DNA from: a virus
Virus record (IMG/VR): IMGVR_UViG_3300024265_000201
Location: 1 to 24,084 of that record
DNA length: 24,084 nucleotides
Strand: one strand, 5' to 3'
Shown here piece after piece: positions 6,786 to 11,939 of this stretch. Position numbers and translations under genes: made by a program. Numbering within the stretch: the first letter of the stretch is position 1; each line of letters starts with the position of its first letter. Under the pieces are notes generated by a model. The model was not told where the DNA came from, made no database searches, and saw nothing but the letters and a program-made list of their open reading frames with translations.

Positions 6786-7418
6786 ATGTTGACACTTGAG
6801 CAGTTAAAAGAAATGCTCGATTTGCAAGAGAAGTTAGAAGTACATATTGCTGGTGAGGATTGGCGTAATGCTAATCATGACTATGCATTGTGTATTCACA
6901 TGGAATGTGCTGAAGTTATTGATAAGTATGGTTGGAAACATTGGAAGAATTTACCTGATAGAGCACAAAATGCTGATGCTATTGCTATGGAACTTGTTGA
7001 CGTATGGCATTTTGTTATGGCATTCATGTTGACGTTTGATGATTTCAGTGCTGAGTTTATGCATAGTCAATTGCTAGCAGCAGAGAGTGAGTACGAGAAT
7101 GAACCTGAAAAAACTATGGTGCAATACTGTATTGGTATGGGTTATTCAATGTTTGCTATGACACAATTTCCATACGGTAATTTCGTTGGTGCCATGGATA
7201 AGATCGGTATGAGCTTTGACATGCTTTATATATTGTATGTGTCTAAGAATATACTGAACTTATTCAGACAGGATCATGGCTATAAAGATGGAACGTATCA
7301 TAAGTATTGGAGTGGAAGAGAAGATGATGAGCACCTCCATGAGATACGGAATCAGTTAGGTAATGATTTTAATGCTGAGAGATTGTATGCATTGTTAGAG
7401 AATAGATATACAGGCTGA
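6786..7418 (+). CDS. Dimeric dUTP diphosphatase (all-alpha NTP pyrophosphatase family)
   Basis: 210 residues when started at the ATG at 6786, which has GGAGAG upstream; a longer frame from 6738 lacks a site. It should hydrolyse dUTP to dUMP and pyrophosphate, keeping uracil out of phage DNA and feeding dTMP synthesis. Family signs: the magnesium-binding ExxE...ExxD set, E40 and E43 in HMECAEVIDKYGWKHWK, then E69 and D72 in MELVDVWHF; and the C-terminal block NLFRQDHGYKDGTYHKYWSGREDD (159-181), characteristic of the dimeric dUTPases. Helices dominate and there is no beta-trefoil motif of the trimeric class. Its dNTP-pool role fits a phage that has its own polymerase. Confidence 0.85.
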   Translation: MLTLEQLKEMLDLQEKLEVHIAGEDWRNANHDYALCIHMECAEVIDKYGWKHWKNLPDRAQNADAIAMELVDVWHFVMAFMLTFDDFSAEFMHSQLLAAESEYENEPEKTMVQYCIGMGYSMFAMTQFPYGNFVGAMDKIGMSFDMLYILYVSKNILNLFRQDHGYKDGTYHKYWSGREDDEHLHEIRNQLGNDFNAERLYALLENRYTG

Positions 7419-7424
7419 AATGTA

Positions 7425-7454
7425 GGAGACCCTCGATACAGGTTGAGGGTCTCC
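7425..7454. terminator. Strong hairpin between convergent gene blocks
   Basis: GGAGACCCTC pairs perfectly with GAGGGTCTCC (10 bp, 10-base loop). It starts 7 bases after the dUTPase stop and lies 40 bases from the end of the opposing minus-strand operon. Neither side has a T tract, so it may be a bidirectional transcription barrier or RNA-end stabiliser rather than a classical terminator. Confidence 0.55.
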
Positions 7455-7493
7455 AGTTGTTGATGCTAAAAAACTAGTTCAAATTACATCTCC

Positions 7494-7844
7494 TTAAGTA
7501 AATTGTAACATTTTGCCTATTTGAGATGTGATAGAACTTCTAGTCCTACCTAATCTCCCAGCTATTTTGTCTACTTTACCGTAGCATTCATACCATTCTT
7601 GCTTTAGCCAGCGTTGTGCTTTGTGATCCCAAGGTTTGCCATAGTTACAAGGTTCTTTGCAACACTCATGGCTTGTTTGCTGGTCATCCCAAACAAGTAC
7701 TTGATGACGACCAGTAGCTACTAACTGATAGATACACACTTCATCACTATCATGATACTCATCAATTGCAATACATCGTGCATGCTCTAAAGTAGAAGCA
7801 CTGCTTGTACCTTCTTTTGCAATTATTACATACATACTACCCAT
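7494..7844 (-). CDS. 116-aa protein with C-terminal helix-turn-helix-like segment
   Basis: Last gene of the minus-strand small-gene operon. AGAGGAG precedes the ATG at 7844, which overlaps the previous stop by 8 bases. The N-terminal half is a small alpha/beta domain (MYVIIAKEG, CIYQLVATGRHQVLVWDD). The middle carries a Cys-rich stretch (HECCKEPCNYGKPWDH). The end (KVDKIAGRLGRTRSSITSQIGKML, about 90-113) reads as a helix-turn-helix of the kind that senses or binds DNA. A DNA-binding regulator is plausible but unproven; the family is not recognised. Confidence 0.65.
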   Translation of the reverse strand: MGSMYVIIAKEGTSSASTLEHARCIAIDEYHDSDEVCIYQLVATGRHQVLVWDDQQTSHECCKEPCNYGKPWDHKAQRWLKQEWYECYGKVDKIAGRLGRTRSSITSQIGKMLQFT

Positions 7845-8013
7845 CTAAGTTCTCCTCTGTGGATATAGTTACAAGAATGTGAGATGGGTAAGGTGTGTCA
7901 AGCACAGCTTTACGAAGGTATATAGTTGTGACAGATTTGTGATCAACTACATTCTTATACAGCACTGCACCTTTGGTCTCACGGTTAAGTTTTAATGCTG
8001 AAACTTCTTTCAT
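7837..8013 (-). CDS. 58-aa beta-rich phage protein, unknown function
   Basis: AAAGGAG stands 5 bases before the ATG. The sequence pattern (NRETKGAVLYKNV..., TIYLRKAVLD, HILVTI) resembles a small protein seen in many phages in which TKGA-type and LYI+K-type segments form paired strands; its function is unknown to me. It begins just 1 base after the stop of the SprT-like gene and overlaps the next gene by 8 bases. Confidence 0.65.
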   Translation of the reverse strand: MKEVSALKLNRETKGAVLYKNVVDHKSVTTIYLRKAVLDTPYPSHILVTISTEENLDG

Positions 8014-8014
8014 G

Positions 8015-8497
8015 TTACTCCTTTAACTCATGCTTCTCTTCTTCAGTAAACTCTAATGGAGTTATTCGGTCGAGGACTTTGCGGGCAATCTCAGGTGCCA
8101 GCTTAACTGCTTCTTCCACTTTCTTACATGTCAGACAACGCTTTGTCTTAGTTAGTGGTGTCAGGTTGTGACATAATTCACACTCGGCTATATCATCAGC
8201 ATCACACTCAGTAATTAAACCTAATATCTTAGCTGTGCGTTGCCAACGAAATTTATGTGGTTTAGCAAAGCCACTATGTAGGTCAGTAAGAAAACACCTA
8301 ATAGTAGTTCGCAGTGCAGCAGGTCCATCGTATGTTGTGGTACTCAGTTGAACAGTACCATTACAATGAGCCTTACCTAACTTAGCTTTAGTGAACTTCA
8401 ATCTCTTGAAGGTATGCACCCATTGTGTATTCTTTAATAGAATACATGCTAATGCTAGTTCAAAGTGAAATGCTTCTCTGAGTTCGTCTTCATTCAT
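8015..8497 (-). CDS. SprT-like protein lacking the HExxH metalloprotease motif
   Basis: 160 residues; GAGGAACATGAA before the ATG. Overall layout follows SprT-like proteins: an N-terminal W...F..LKFTKAKLGKAHCNGTVQLSTTTYDG segment, a helix at about 64-72, then PHKFRWQRTAKILG (80-93), which matches the H..RW..A..LG block carrying the third zinc ligand, and a C-terminal zinc ribbon (C106, C109, C121, C124). Where active members have HExxH, this protein reads C68-F-L-T-D72, so the two histidines and the glutamate are gone. It is probably a non-proteolytic, DNA- or protein-binding derivative. Alternative: a different zinc-ribbon protein with chance similarity. The family call is by pattern only. 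Confidence 0.55.
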   Translation of the reverse strand: MNEDELREAFHFELALACILLKNTQWVHTFKRLKFTKAKLGKAHCNGTVQLSTTTYDGPAALRTTIRCFLTDLHSGFAKPHKFRWQRTAKILGLITECDADDIAECELCHNLTPLTKTKRCLTCKKVEEAVKLAPEIARKVLDRITPLEFTEEEKHELKE

Positions 8498-8498
8498 T

Positions 8499-8876
8499 TC
8501 ATGTTCCTCTAAATAGACTCTTATAAATCCTATCTATCAAGTCAGTTTCAATACCACTATTGATAAGCATATCGTATGCTTCAGTAAGTAGACCAGCAAA
8601 TTCCTTTATTAACTCTTCATTAGTTAGTAAAGGTTCATCCCAATTGAAATGTGGTGAGTGATCATTAGCATTGTATGATTCCATGTTCTTAAACATCATA
8701 GCACCATACTCATAGACAATAACAATTTGATTGCACTCAGTATTGTAAATATCATTCATGACATATCCACCAGTGTTAATGGTTTTGACACTGTCTAGAA
8801 TAATCTTAGTGCCACCAAATACTCTATGAATCAGTTCTATCTGTTCTTTAGTAAGTGTAAAGGTTTGACTACTCAT
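8499..8876 (-). CDS. 125-aa acidic protein, unknown function
   Basis: AAGGAAT precedes the ATG, which overlaps the previous micro-gene's stop by 8 bases. Begins with a helix (TFTLTKEQIELIHRVFGG), then a beta region (NQIVIVYEYGAMMFKNME) and a C-terminal helical part (NEELIKEFAGLLTEAYDMLINSG). No motif recognised. Part of the leftward accessory operon. Confidence 0.7.
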   Translation of the reverse strand: MSSQTFTLTKEQIELIHRVFGGTKIILDSVKTINTGGYVMNDIYNTECNQIVIVYEYGAMMFKNMESYNANDHSPHFNWDEPLLTNEELIKEFAGLLTEAYDMLINSGIETDLIDRIYKSLFRGT

Positions 8877-8985
8877 GTGTATTCCTTATGTAATGGAACT
8901 TAACCAGTTTGCCTTGTGAGCATGTCCACTGACCTCGTTCAGGTGTATACTTCTCAAAGATCTCAGTGATTTCTTGTTCATTCAT
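8869..8985 (-). CDS. 38-aa micro-protein, unknown function
   Basis: A short frame that links its neighbours: its ATG overlaps the upstream stop in ATGA, and its stop overlaps the next gene by 8 bases. Without it there would be a 100-base gap in an otherwise gapless operon. The sequence is charged (MNEQEITEIFEKYTPERGQW) with one cysteine. Its RBS is weak, so translation would depend on coupling. A second ATG 4 bases downstream, in another frame, gives an unlikely product and is rejected. Confidence 0.5.
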   Translation of the reverse strand: MNEQEITEIFEKYTPERGQWTCSQGKLVKFHYIRNTHE

Positions 8986-9407
8986 AGTTCTATACCTAAA
9001 TGATGGAATGTGTAAGAGAGAGCTTCTTCAGTGGTATGTTTGAGAAGATGATGATCTTCAGGATCAAACTTATATTTGTTTGCAAGATACTCCCAAGTAG
9101 CATTCTCTAAATCTATTCGATATTCAGAACCATCATGTGTATGTGGCATATGTTCATCATCTTCATTCTCTAAGCAGTAAAGAACTTCTTTAACTAAGAG
9201 ATTAAGAACAATGTCATTCGTTTCAGGTACTTTTTCAACACGTTCAATCTTGATAGTAAACCTAATTGGTACATCATGACAAAGATTGTATAAAGTATCA
9301 AGTTCACAGTGAAGTACTGCTGATGACTCAGGAGTAAGTTCTTGATTATCCTTGTAGTGTTTAGCTGTATCAGCAATACACCGAATTGTTTGTTTACTAA
9401 GATACAT
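8982..9407 (-). CDS. 141-aa protein, unknown function
   Basis: AAGGAG lies 8 bases before the ATG. Helical N-terminus (KQTIRCIADTAKHYKDN), central beta strands (VPIRFTIKIERVEKV, DIVLNLLVKEVLYCLEN), acidic and histidine-rich end (EDDEHMPHTHDGSEYRID ... HHLLKHTTEEALSYTFHHLG). The histidines could bind metal, but there is no recognised catalytic arrangement. Member of the leftward accessory operon. Confidence 0.7.
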   Translation of the reverse strand: MYLSKQTIRCIADTAKHYKDNQELTPESSAVLHCELDTLYNLCHDVPIRFTIKIERVEKVPETNDIVLNLLVKEVLYCLENEDDEHMPHTHDGSEYRIDLENATWEYLANKYKFDPEDHHLLKHTTEEALSYTFHHLGIEL

Positions 9408-9558
9408 GCTTTGGACTCCTTACTACAGACTTGATTGTGTAGTTCTGAGTCAGTTTTCTCAAACGAGTCATGACTTCAGTGAGGTTATGTGCAGTGGTTT
9501 TAAACCTGCGAGGTTTGTGTTGTTTAGACTGTAAGAGTACAGTATAATTGTATAACAT
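9397..9558 (-). CDS. 53-aa basic protein, unknown function
   Basis: AAGGAG is placed 8 bases before the ATG. A small, strongly basic protein (LLQSKQHKPRRFKTTAHNL, TRLRKLTQNYTIKSVVRSPK) that might bind nucleic acid. It overlaps the next gene by 11 bases and lies just downstream of the paired hairpins at 9581-9628. Function unknown. Confidence 0.65.
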   Translation of the reverse strand: MLYNYTVLLQSKQHKPRRFKTTAHNLTEVMTRLRKLTQNYTIKSVVRSPKHVS

Positions 9559-9580
9559 TTTAGCTTTCTCCTTTAGCTGG

Positions 9581-9628
9581 GAATCGAGTAGTCGATTCTA
9601 GAAATCATCTGTCAGATAACTTCTAGAA
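9581..9628 (-). promoter_or_regulatory. Two overlapping inverted repeats between small genes
   Basis: Repeat 1: GAATCGA-GTAG-TCGATTC (9581-9598), a 7-bp hairpin. Repeat 2: an imperfect 33-base dyad centred at 9612 with TTCTAGAA at both ends (9596-9603 and 9621-9628) and ATCTG-T-CAGAT in the middle. They share bases 9596-9598, so both stems cannot be complete together. The stop of the upstream micro-gene lies inside the second dyad. Could be an alternative RNA fold that tunes the next gene, or a protein-binding site. Confidence 0.45.
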
Positions 9629-9751
9629 TATACCTCTTCGTAACTTCCACATCTTACCTTTACATCTTAGGCAGTAATAAATCTCATGCCATTCAGTTTC
9701 ATACATCTTCTGCCAAATATGCGAGAAACCTTTCCAACACTTGTCAGTCAT
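9623..9751 (-). CDS. 42-aa Cys/aromatic-rich micro-protein
   Basis: The ATG overlaps the previous stop in ATGA, and GGAG lies about 8 bases upstream. The peptide is rich in tryptophan and tyrosine with a CxxC pair (EIYYCLRCKGKMWKL) and an additional early cysteine, as in half of a zinc finger. Function unknown. Confidence 0.6.
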   Translation of the reverse strand: MTDKCWKGFSHIWQKMYETEWHEIYYCLRCKGKMWKLRRGIF

Positions 9752-9954
9752 CTAATTCTCCAAACTCTATAATGATCACCTTCTTTTCGGGCAATAAACT
9801 TCTTAGGTGCATGCTTTATAGAAGCATTAAAACCTGCGCCATGCATAATTCTATCACTTACAAAACTGTCACCTACTTTCATTTCTTTCCAGGGATATAA
9901 GTTTCTACCTTCTCGAAAGATAGGCATCTTAACATTCTTTTCAATTTTAATCAT
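9748..9954 (-). CDS. 68-aa phage protein with YPW...VGDSF...RVWRI pattern
   Basis: AAAGGATAAATC precedes the ATG. The sequence has a layout I recognise from many small phage proteins: a proline-containing start (KMPIFREGRNLYPW), a KMKVGDSF-like turn, a helix-like KHAPKKFIARK and a C-terminal RVWRI strand. The family has no established function that I can state with certainty; it may be an RNA- or DNA-binding beta protein. It is the second gene after the promoter at 10428-10456. Confidence 0.65.
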   Translation of the reverse strand: MIKIEKNVKMPIFREGRNLYPWKEMKVGDSFVSDRIMHGAGFNASIKHAPKKFIARKEGDHYRVWRIR

Positions 9955-9969
9955 GATTTATCCTTTATA

Positions 9970-9997
9970 GTAGACTCTATATAGTAATAGAGTCTAC
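9970..9997 (-). terminator. Hairpin between two accessory genes
   Basis: GTAGACTCTA pairs with TAGAGTCTAC (10 bp, 8-base loop). It lies 12 bases after the 107-aa gene, without a T tract on the minus strand. Probably an mRNA-processing or partial termination structure. Confidence 0.5.
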
Positions 9998-10009
9998 TTA
10001 GTGATTGAT

Positions 10010-10333
10010 CTAATTAATTATGTCAGAAAGTGATAAGTCTAGCATAGTTAGTAAGACACCGAAGTGTGCTAAAGATTCTTTACTGTTTAGAATGCCATTT
10101 AATATCTCTTCAAAGGGAAGATCTATTCTTATCTTACCAGCTCGTTTCAATTCAAAGAAGAACTTAGTAGCAGTCATCTTTGATCTTGCTTCTGATACGT
10201 AATATTGCCACATATCTTTTAATTCTAACTCTATAAAGTCAGATTCATTTAAGATCATCTCAACAGAGTCTGCTAAAGGAGTGATTTCAAACTCTTTAGC
10301 GAACTCTTCTTTTATTAACGTTACAGTCAACAT
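10010..10333 (-). CDS. 107-aa helical protein, unknown function
   Basis: Starts at the ATG at 10333, with AAAGGAT about 9 bases upstream; a longer frame from 10372 lacks an RBS and overlaps the leader. The protein is acidic and mostly helical (IKEEFAKEFEITPLADSVEMIL, FFFELKRAGKIRIDLPFEEIL), with a hydrophobic end (FGVLLTMLDLSLSDIIN). First gene after the promoter at 10428-10456. Family not recognised. Confidence 0.7.
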   Translation of the reverse strand: MLTVTLIKEEFAKEFEITPLADSVEMILNESDFIELELKDMWQYYVSEARSKMTATKFFFELKRAGKIRIDLPFEEILNGILNSKESLAHFGVLLTMLDLSLSDIIN

Positions 10334-10427
10334 AAATATTATCCTTTTAATTAAATACAGATAAGAGCTCAATTAATAATTTTTCTAACTAGTGAGTAAG
10401 ATTAATTAATTAATATCTCTTATTAAT

Positions 10428-10456
10428 ATTATATCACGAATTTTTATAAAAGTATA
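10428..10456 (-). promoter_or_regulatory. Promoter of the leftward accessory operon
   Basis: Minus strand: -35 TATACT (10451-10456), 17-base spacer, TGA-extended -10 TATAAT (10428-10433). Two small inverted repeats stand upstream: GCGAA/TTCGC at 10473-10490 and CTATA-CAA-TATAG at 10492-10504, possible regulator sites. Confidence 0.65.
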
Positions 10457-10539
10457 TAAATATTTTAAAATAGCGAACAATTAATTTCGCACTATACAAT
10501 ATAGTTTTTTTACTACTGATTAATTCTTTTTTTAAACGT

Positions 10540-10569
10540 AAAAAAAAAGAGACACATTTCTGTGTCTCT
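10540..10569 (-). terminator. Rho-independent terminator of paralogue B
   Basis: On the minus strand AGAGACACA-GAAA-TGTGTCTCT, a 9-bp stem with a GNRA loop, runs straight into an uninterrupted T tract. It lies 20 bases after the stop of the gene at 10589-11050. On the plus strand the stem is also followed by CTTTTATT, so it may work both ways. Confidence 0.9.
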
Positions 10570-10588
10570 CTTTTATTAAACCTTCATG

Positions 10589-11050
10589 TCATTCGTCAAT
10601 TTCTAATTGACGAGGATCTTGAAGTGCTTCATTGTGGTGATGTTCAAAGAGTGGAACAATTGAATCTTTCACTTCTTCCAACTCTTCAATCTTACTATTG
10701 ATGTTCTCAATAGCAAGTTCACCATTCGCAACAAGTGTGAGAAGTTCTGCTTTGTCTCTCTTGAACTCTCTCTGTTGTTTTGTCCACTGATTTGTACCAA
10801 CTTTGCACATTGAATTCAAACCTGTTGCAGTATTAACTTTCTTTCCATACTCAACTTGTGAAGTCAATTCCCAAACTTTATGATAGTAACAAAAGACATG
10901 CAAACCATCATCATCTTCAAAGTGGTTCTTGTCTCTTTGTTTACTTTCAAAGATTGGAATCAATTGATCCAAAATGGACTTGATCTTCTTATCCTTATTA
11001 GCAATAAGAATTTCATACACTTCAATGTAACCTTTTTTAATAGTAGTCAT
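10589..11050 (-). CDS. Paralogue B of a two-copy phage protein family, unknown function
   Basis: 153 residues. Homologous to the product of 5967-6506 along most of its length; residues 73-97 match at 19 of 25 positions, ending in the same WTKQQREFK. Compared with A it lacks the Gly/Ala insert, has an acidic, His-containing centre (EDDDGLHVFCYYHKVW), and ends in a short charged tail instead of the alanine-rich one. The ATG has only AAGTGAG nearby, a weaker site than in A. Unlike its neighbours it stands alone: promoter at 11235-11263, a leader of about 180 bases with structured elements, and a perfect terminator. Two separately regulated copies suggest different timing or a dosage requirement. 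Function unknown. Confidence 0.8.
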   Translation of the reverse strand: MTTIKKGYIEVYEILIANKDKKIKSILDQLIPIFESKQRDKNHFEDDDGLHVFCYYHKVWELTSQVEYGKKVNTATGLNSMCKVGTNQWTKQQREFKRDKAELLTLVANGELAIENINSKIEELEEVKDSIVPLFEHHHNEALQDPRQLEIDE

Positions 11051-11084
11051 AATTTATACTCACTTTATAAAGAGTTAAAAAATA

Positions 11085-11115
11085 GTCTACTAAGTTGTCT
11101 ACTAACTTAGTAGAC
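11085..11115 (-). promoter_or_regulatory. Switch-like hairpin in the leader of paralogue B
   Basis: Two near-identical 12-base units (GTCTACTAAGTT and GTCTACTAACTT on the plus strand) are followed by AGTAGAC. On the minus-strand RNA the early segment can first form a 7-bp hairpin (11097-11115) and then, once the last 12 bases are made, a perfect 12-bp hairpin (11085-11115) that displaces it. It lies 35 bases upstream of the start codon. Confidence 0.5.
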
Positions 11116-11153
11116 ACAAAGGTACTTCATCTATATTGTTAAAGAACTTAAAC

Positions 11154-11176
11154 TTGTTTGAAATTTATTCAAACAA
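11154..11176. repeat. Operator-like inverted repeat
   Basis: TTGTTTGAA-ATTTA-TTCAAACAA, a perfect 9-bp inverted repeat with a 5-base spacer, about 60 bases downstream of the promoter at 11235-11263 and inside the paralogue B leader. It suits a dimeric regulator, or an RNA hairpin. Confidence 0.5.
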
Positions 11177-11234
11177 TCTATAAGTGATGAATTAATTAAC
11201 TTATTTGATATATAATTTATTCTTCACTATTATT

Positions 11235-11263
11235 ATTATAATTTATTTAAATATAAAAGTACA
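11235..11263 (-). promoter_or_regulatory. Promoter of paralogue B
   Basis: Minus strand: -35 TGTACT (11258-11263), 17-base spacer, -10 TATAAT (11235-11240). The -35 is followed by TTTT, as in the paralogue A promoter (TGTACTTTT). Confidence 0.65.
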
Positions 11264-11570
11264 ATTATTTATTTATATTAAAAGTGAATTATTAATATGT
11301 TCTGTATATATTAAAATATTATAATATAAGAATAGTAGAATATTAGTATTTAGTTATAATAAGAGCTACATTGTCATTAATTAGAGTAGTTCTAGTAAGA
11401 ATCATAAATAGATAGCGAAGAAAGTGAATGACGCAAAGACGTAGAACCATTTTATCACTTATAAATATATAGTAATTCTTTAATATAATAAAATACATAT
11501 ATACATTATGATTAGTAATTACATGTTTACGTCTTACTTTATTAGTAAATTGGACATTCTTTTAGTTATT

Positions 11571-11621
11571 GTGCAAAATGTACATATTTGTACAAAATGT
11601 ACATATTTGTGCTTTTGTACA
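11571..11621. repeat. TGTACA iteron cluster
   Basis: Two tandem 19-base units (11571-11589 and 11590-11608), differing at one base (GTGC/GTAC), then a degenerate third. TGTACA occurs at 11579, 11589, 11598 and 11616, so starts are spaced 10, 9 and 18 bases, on one face of the helix. None has a TATAAT 17 bases away on either strand, so they do not look like promoters. Confidence 0.6.
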
Positions 11622-11667
11622 TTATATTTTTTAATATGCCAGTTGTTAATATTAATTATTATATTCG

Positions 11668-11731
11668 CTAATATATAAATATTTTAATATACATGCTAAT
11701 ATATCAATATATTAAAATATTTATATATTAG
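11668..11731. repeat. 24-bp perfect inverted repeat
   Basis: Arms at 11668-11691 and 11708-11731 are exact reverse complements, with a 16-base spacer. The 10-base word GCTAATATAT is found at 11667 (overlapping the left arm) and again in the spacer at 11695. Being almost pure A/T, the repeat could extrude as a cruciform or melt easily. Confidence 0.7.
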
Positions 11732-11745
11732 TATATATTAATATA

Positions 11746-11769
11746 CGCCCCCCAGGAGACAATCCGCCG
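11746..11769. other. GC-rich island in the AT-rich region
   Basis: CGCCCCCCAGGAGAC followed by AATCCGCCG: 18 of 24 bases are G or C, inside a region almost free of G and C, 15 bases beyond the long inverted repeat. It could be a protein-binding, nicking or end-cleavage site. No direct evidence. Confidence 0.35.
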
Positions 11770-11838
11770 TATAATATTATTGCGAGGTTGTGGTTAGGAA
11801 GCTAGCCAGTAGTATATCAATGATTTTATTGACACACC

Positions 11839-11882
11839 TAATGTAGATACGCAATTGCTAATAGTAATGTAGATATGTAATT
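11839..11882. repeat. Pair of 18-base direct repeats
   Basis: TAATGTAGATACGCAATT (11839-11856) and TAATGTAGATATGTAATT (11865-11882) match at 16 of 18 positions, with a 26-base period. They lie 57 bases from the end of the large terminase gene. Confidence 0.55.
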
Positions 11883-11939
11883 ATTTTTATTAATAATATA
11901 TTATTAATATAGTGTAACAAAGAAAGCTGCGTTCTTACA

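Larger units (their letters stand above)
11264..11939. other. AT-rich non-coding region, candidate replication origin
   Basis: No convincing gene on either strand in about 680 bases, the only such stretch in the window. It is far more AT-rich than its surroundings and holds iteron-like TGTACA repeats (11571-11621), a 24-bp perfect inverted repeat (11668-11731), a short GC-rich island (11746-11769) and a pair of 18-base direct repeats (11839-11882). It sits between the accessory genes and the terminase operon. Such a combination fits a replication origin or packaging-related site, but no initiator binding site or nick site is proven. A moderately GC-richer patch at 11380-11450 after a possible plus promoter (-10 at 11355-11360) might be a small RNA; support is thin. 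Confidence 0.45.

Noticed and set aside
8949-8981. Alternative ATG at 8979-8981 for the micro-gene
   Set aside because: Gives another frame with an atypical product and loses the 4-base and 8-base overlaps with neighbours.
11380-11450. Possible small RNA after a TATAAT at 11355-11360
   Set aside because: No convincing stem structure or terminator, and only weak -35 matches; kept as a remark in the region entry.
11571-11621. Could be a CRISPR-like array
   Set aside because: Units are 19 bases and adjacent, with no unique spacers; iteron is the better description.
11770-11815. TATAAT followed by a GC-richer segment as promoter plus tRNA
   Set aside because: No -35 at a usable distance, no T-loop TTC consensus and no cloverleaf can be drawn.
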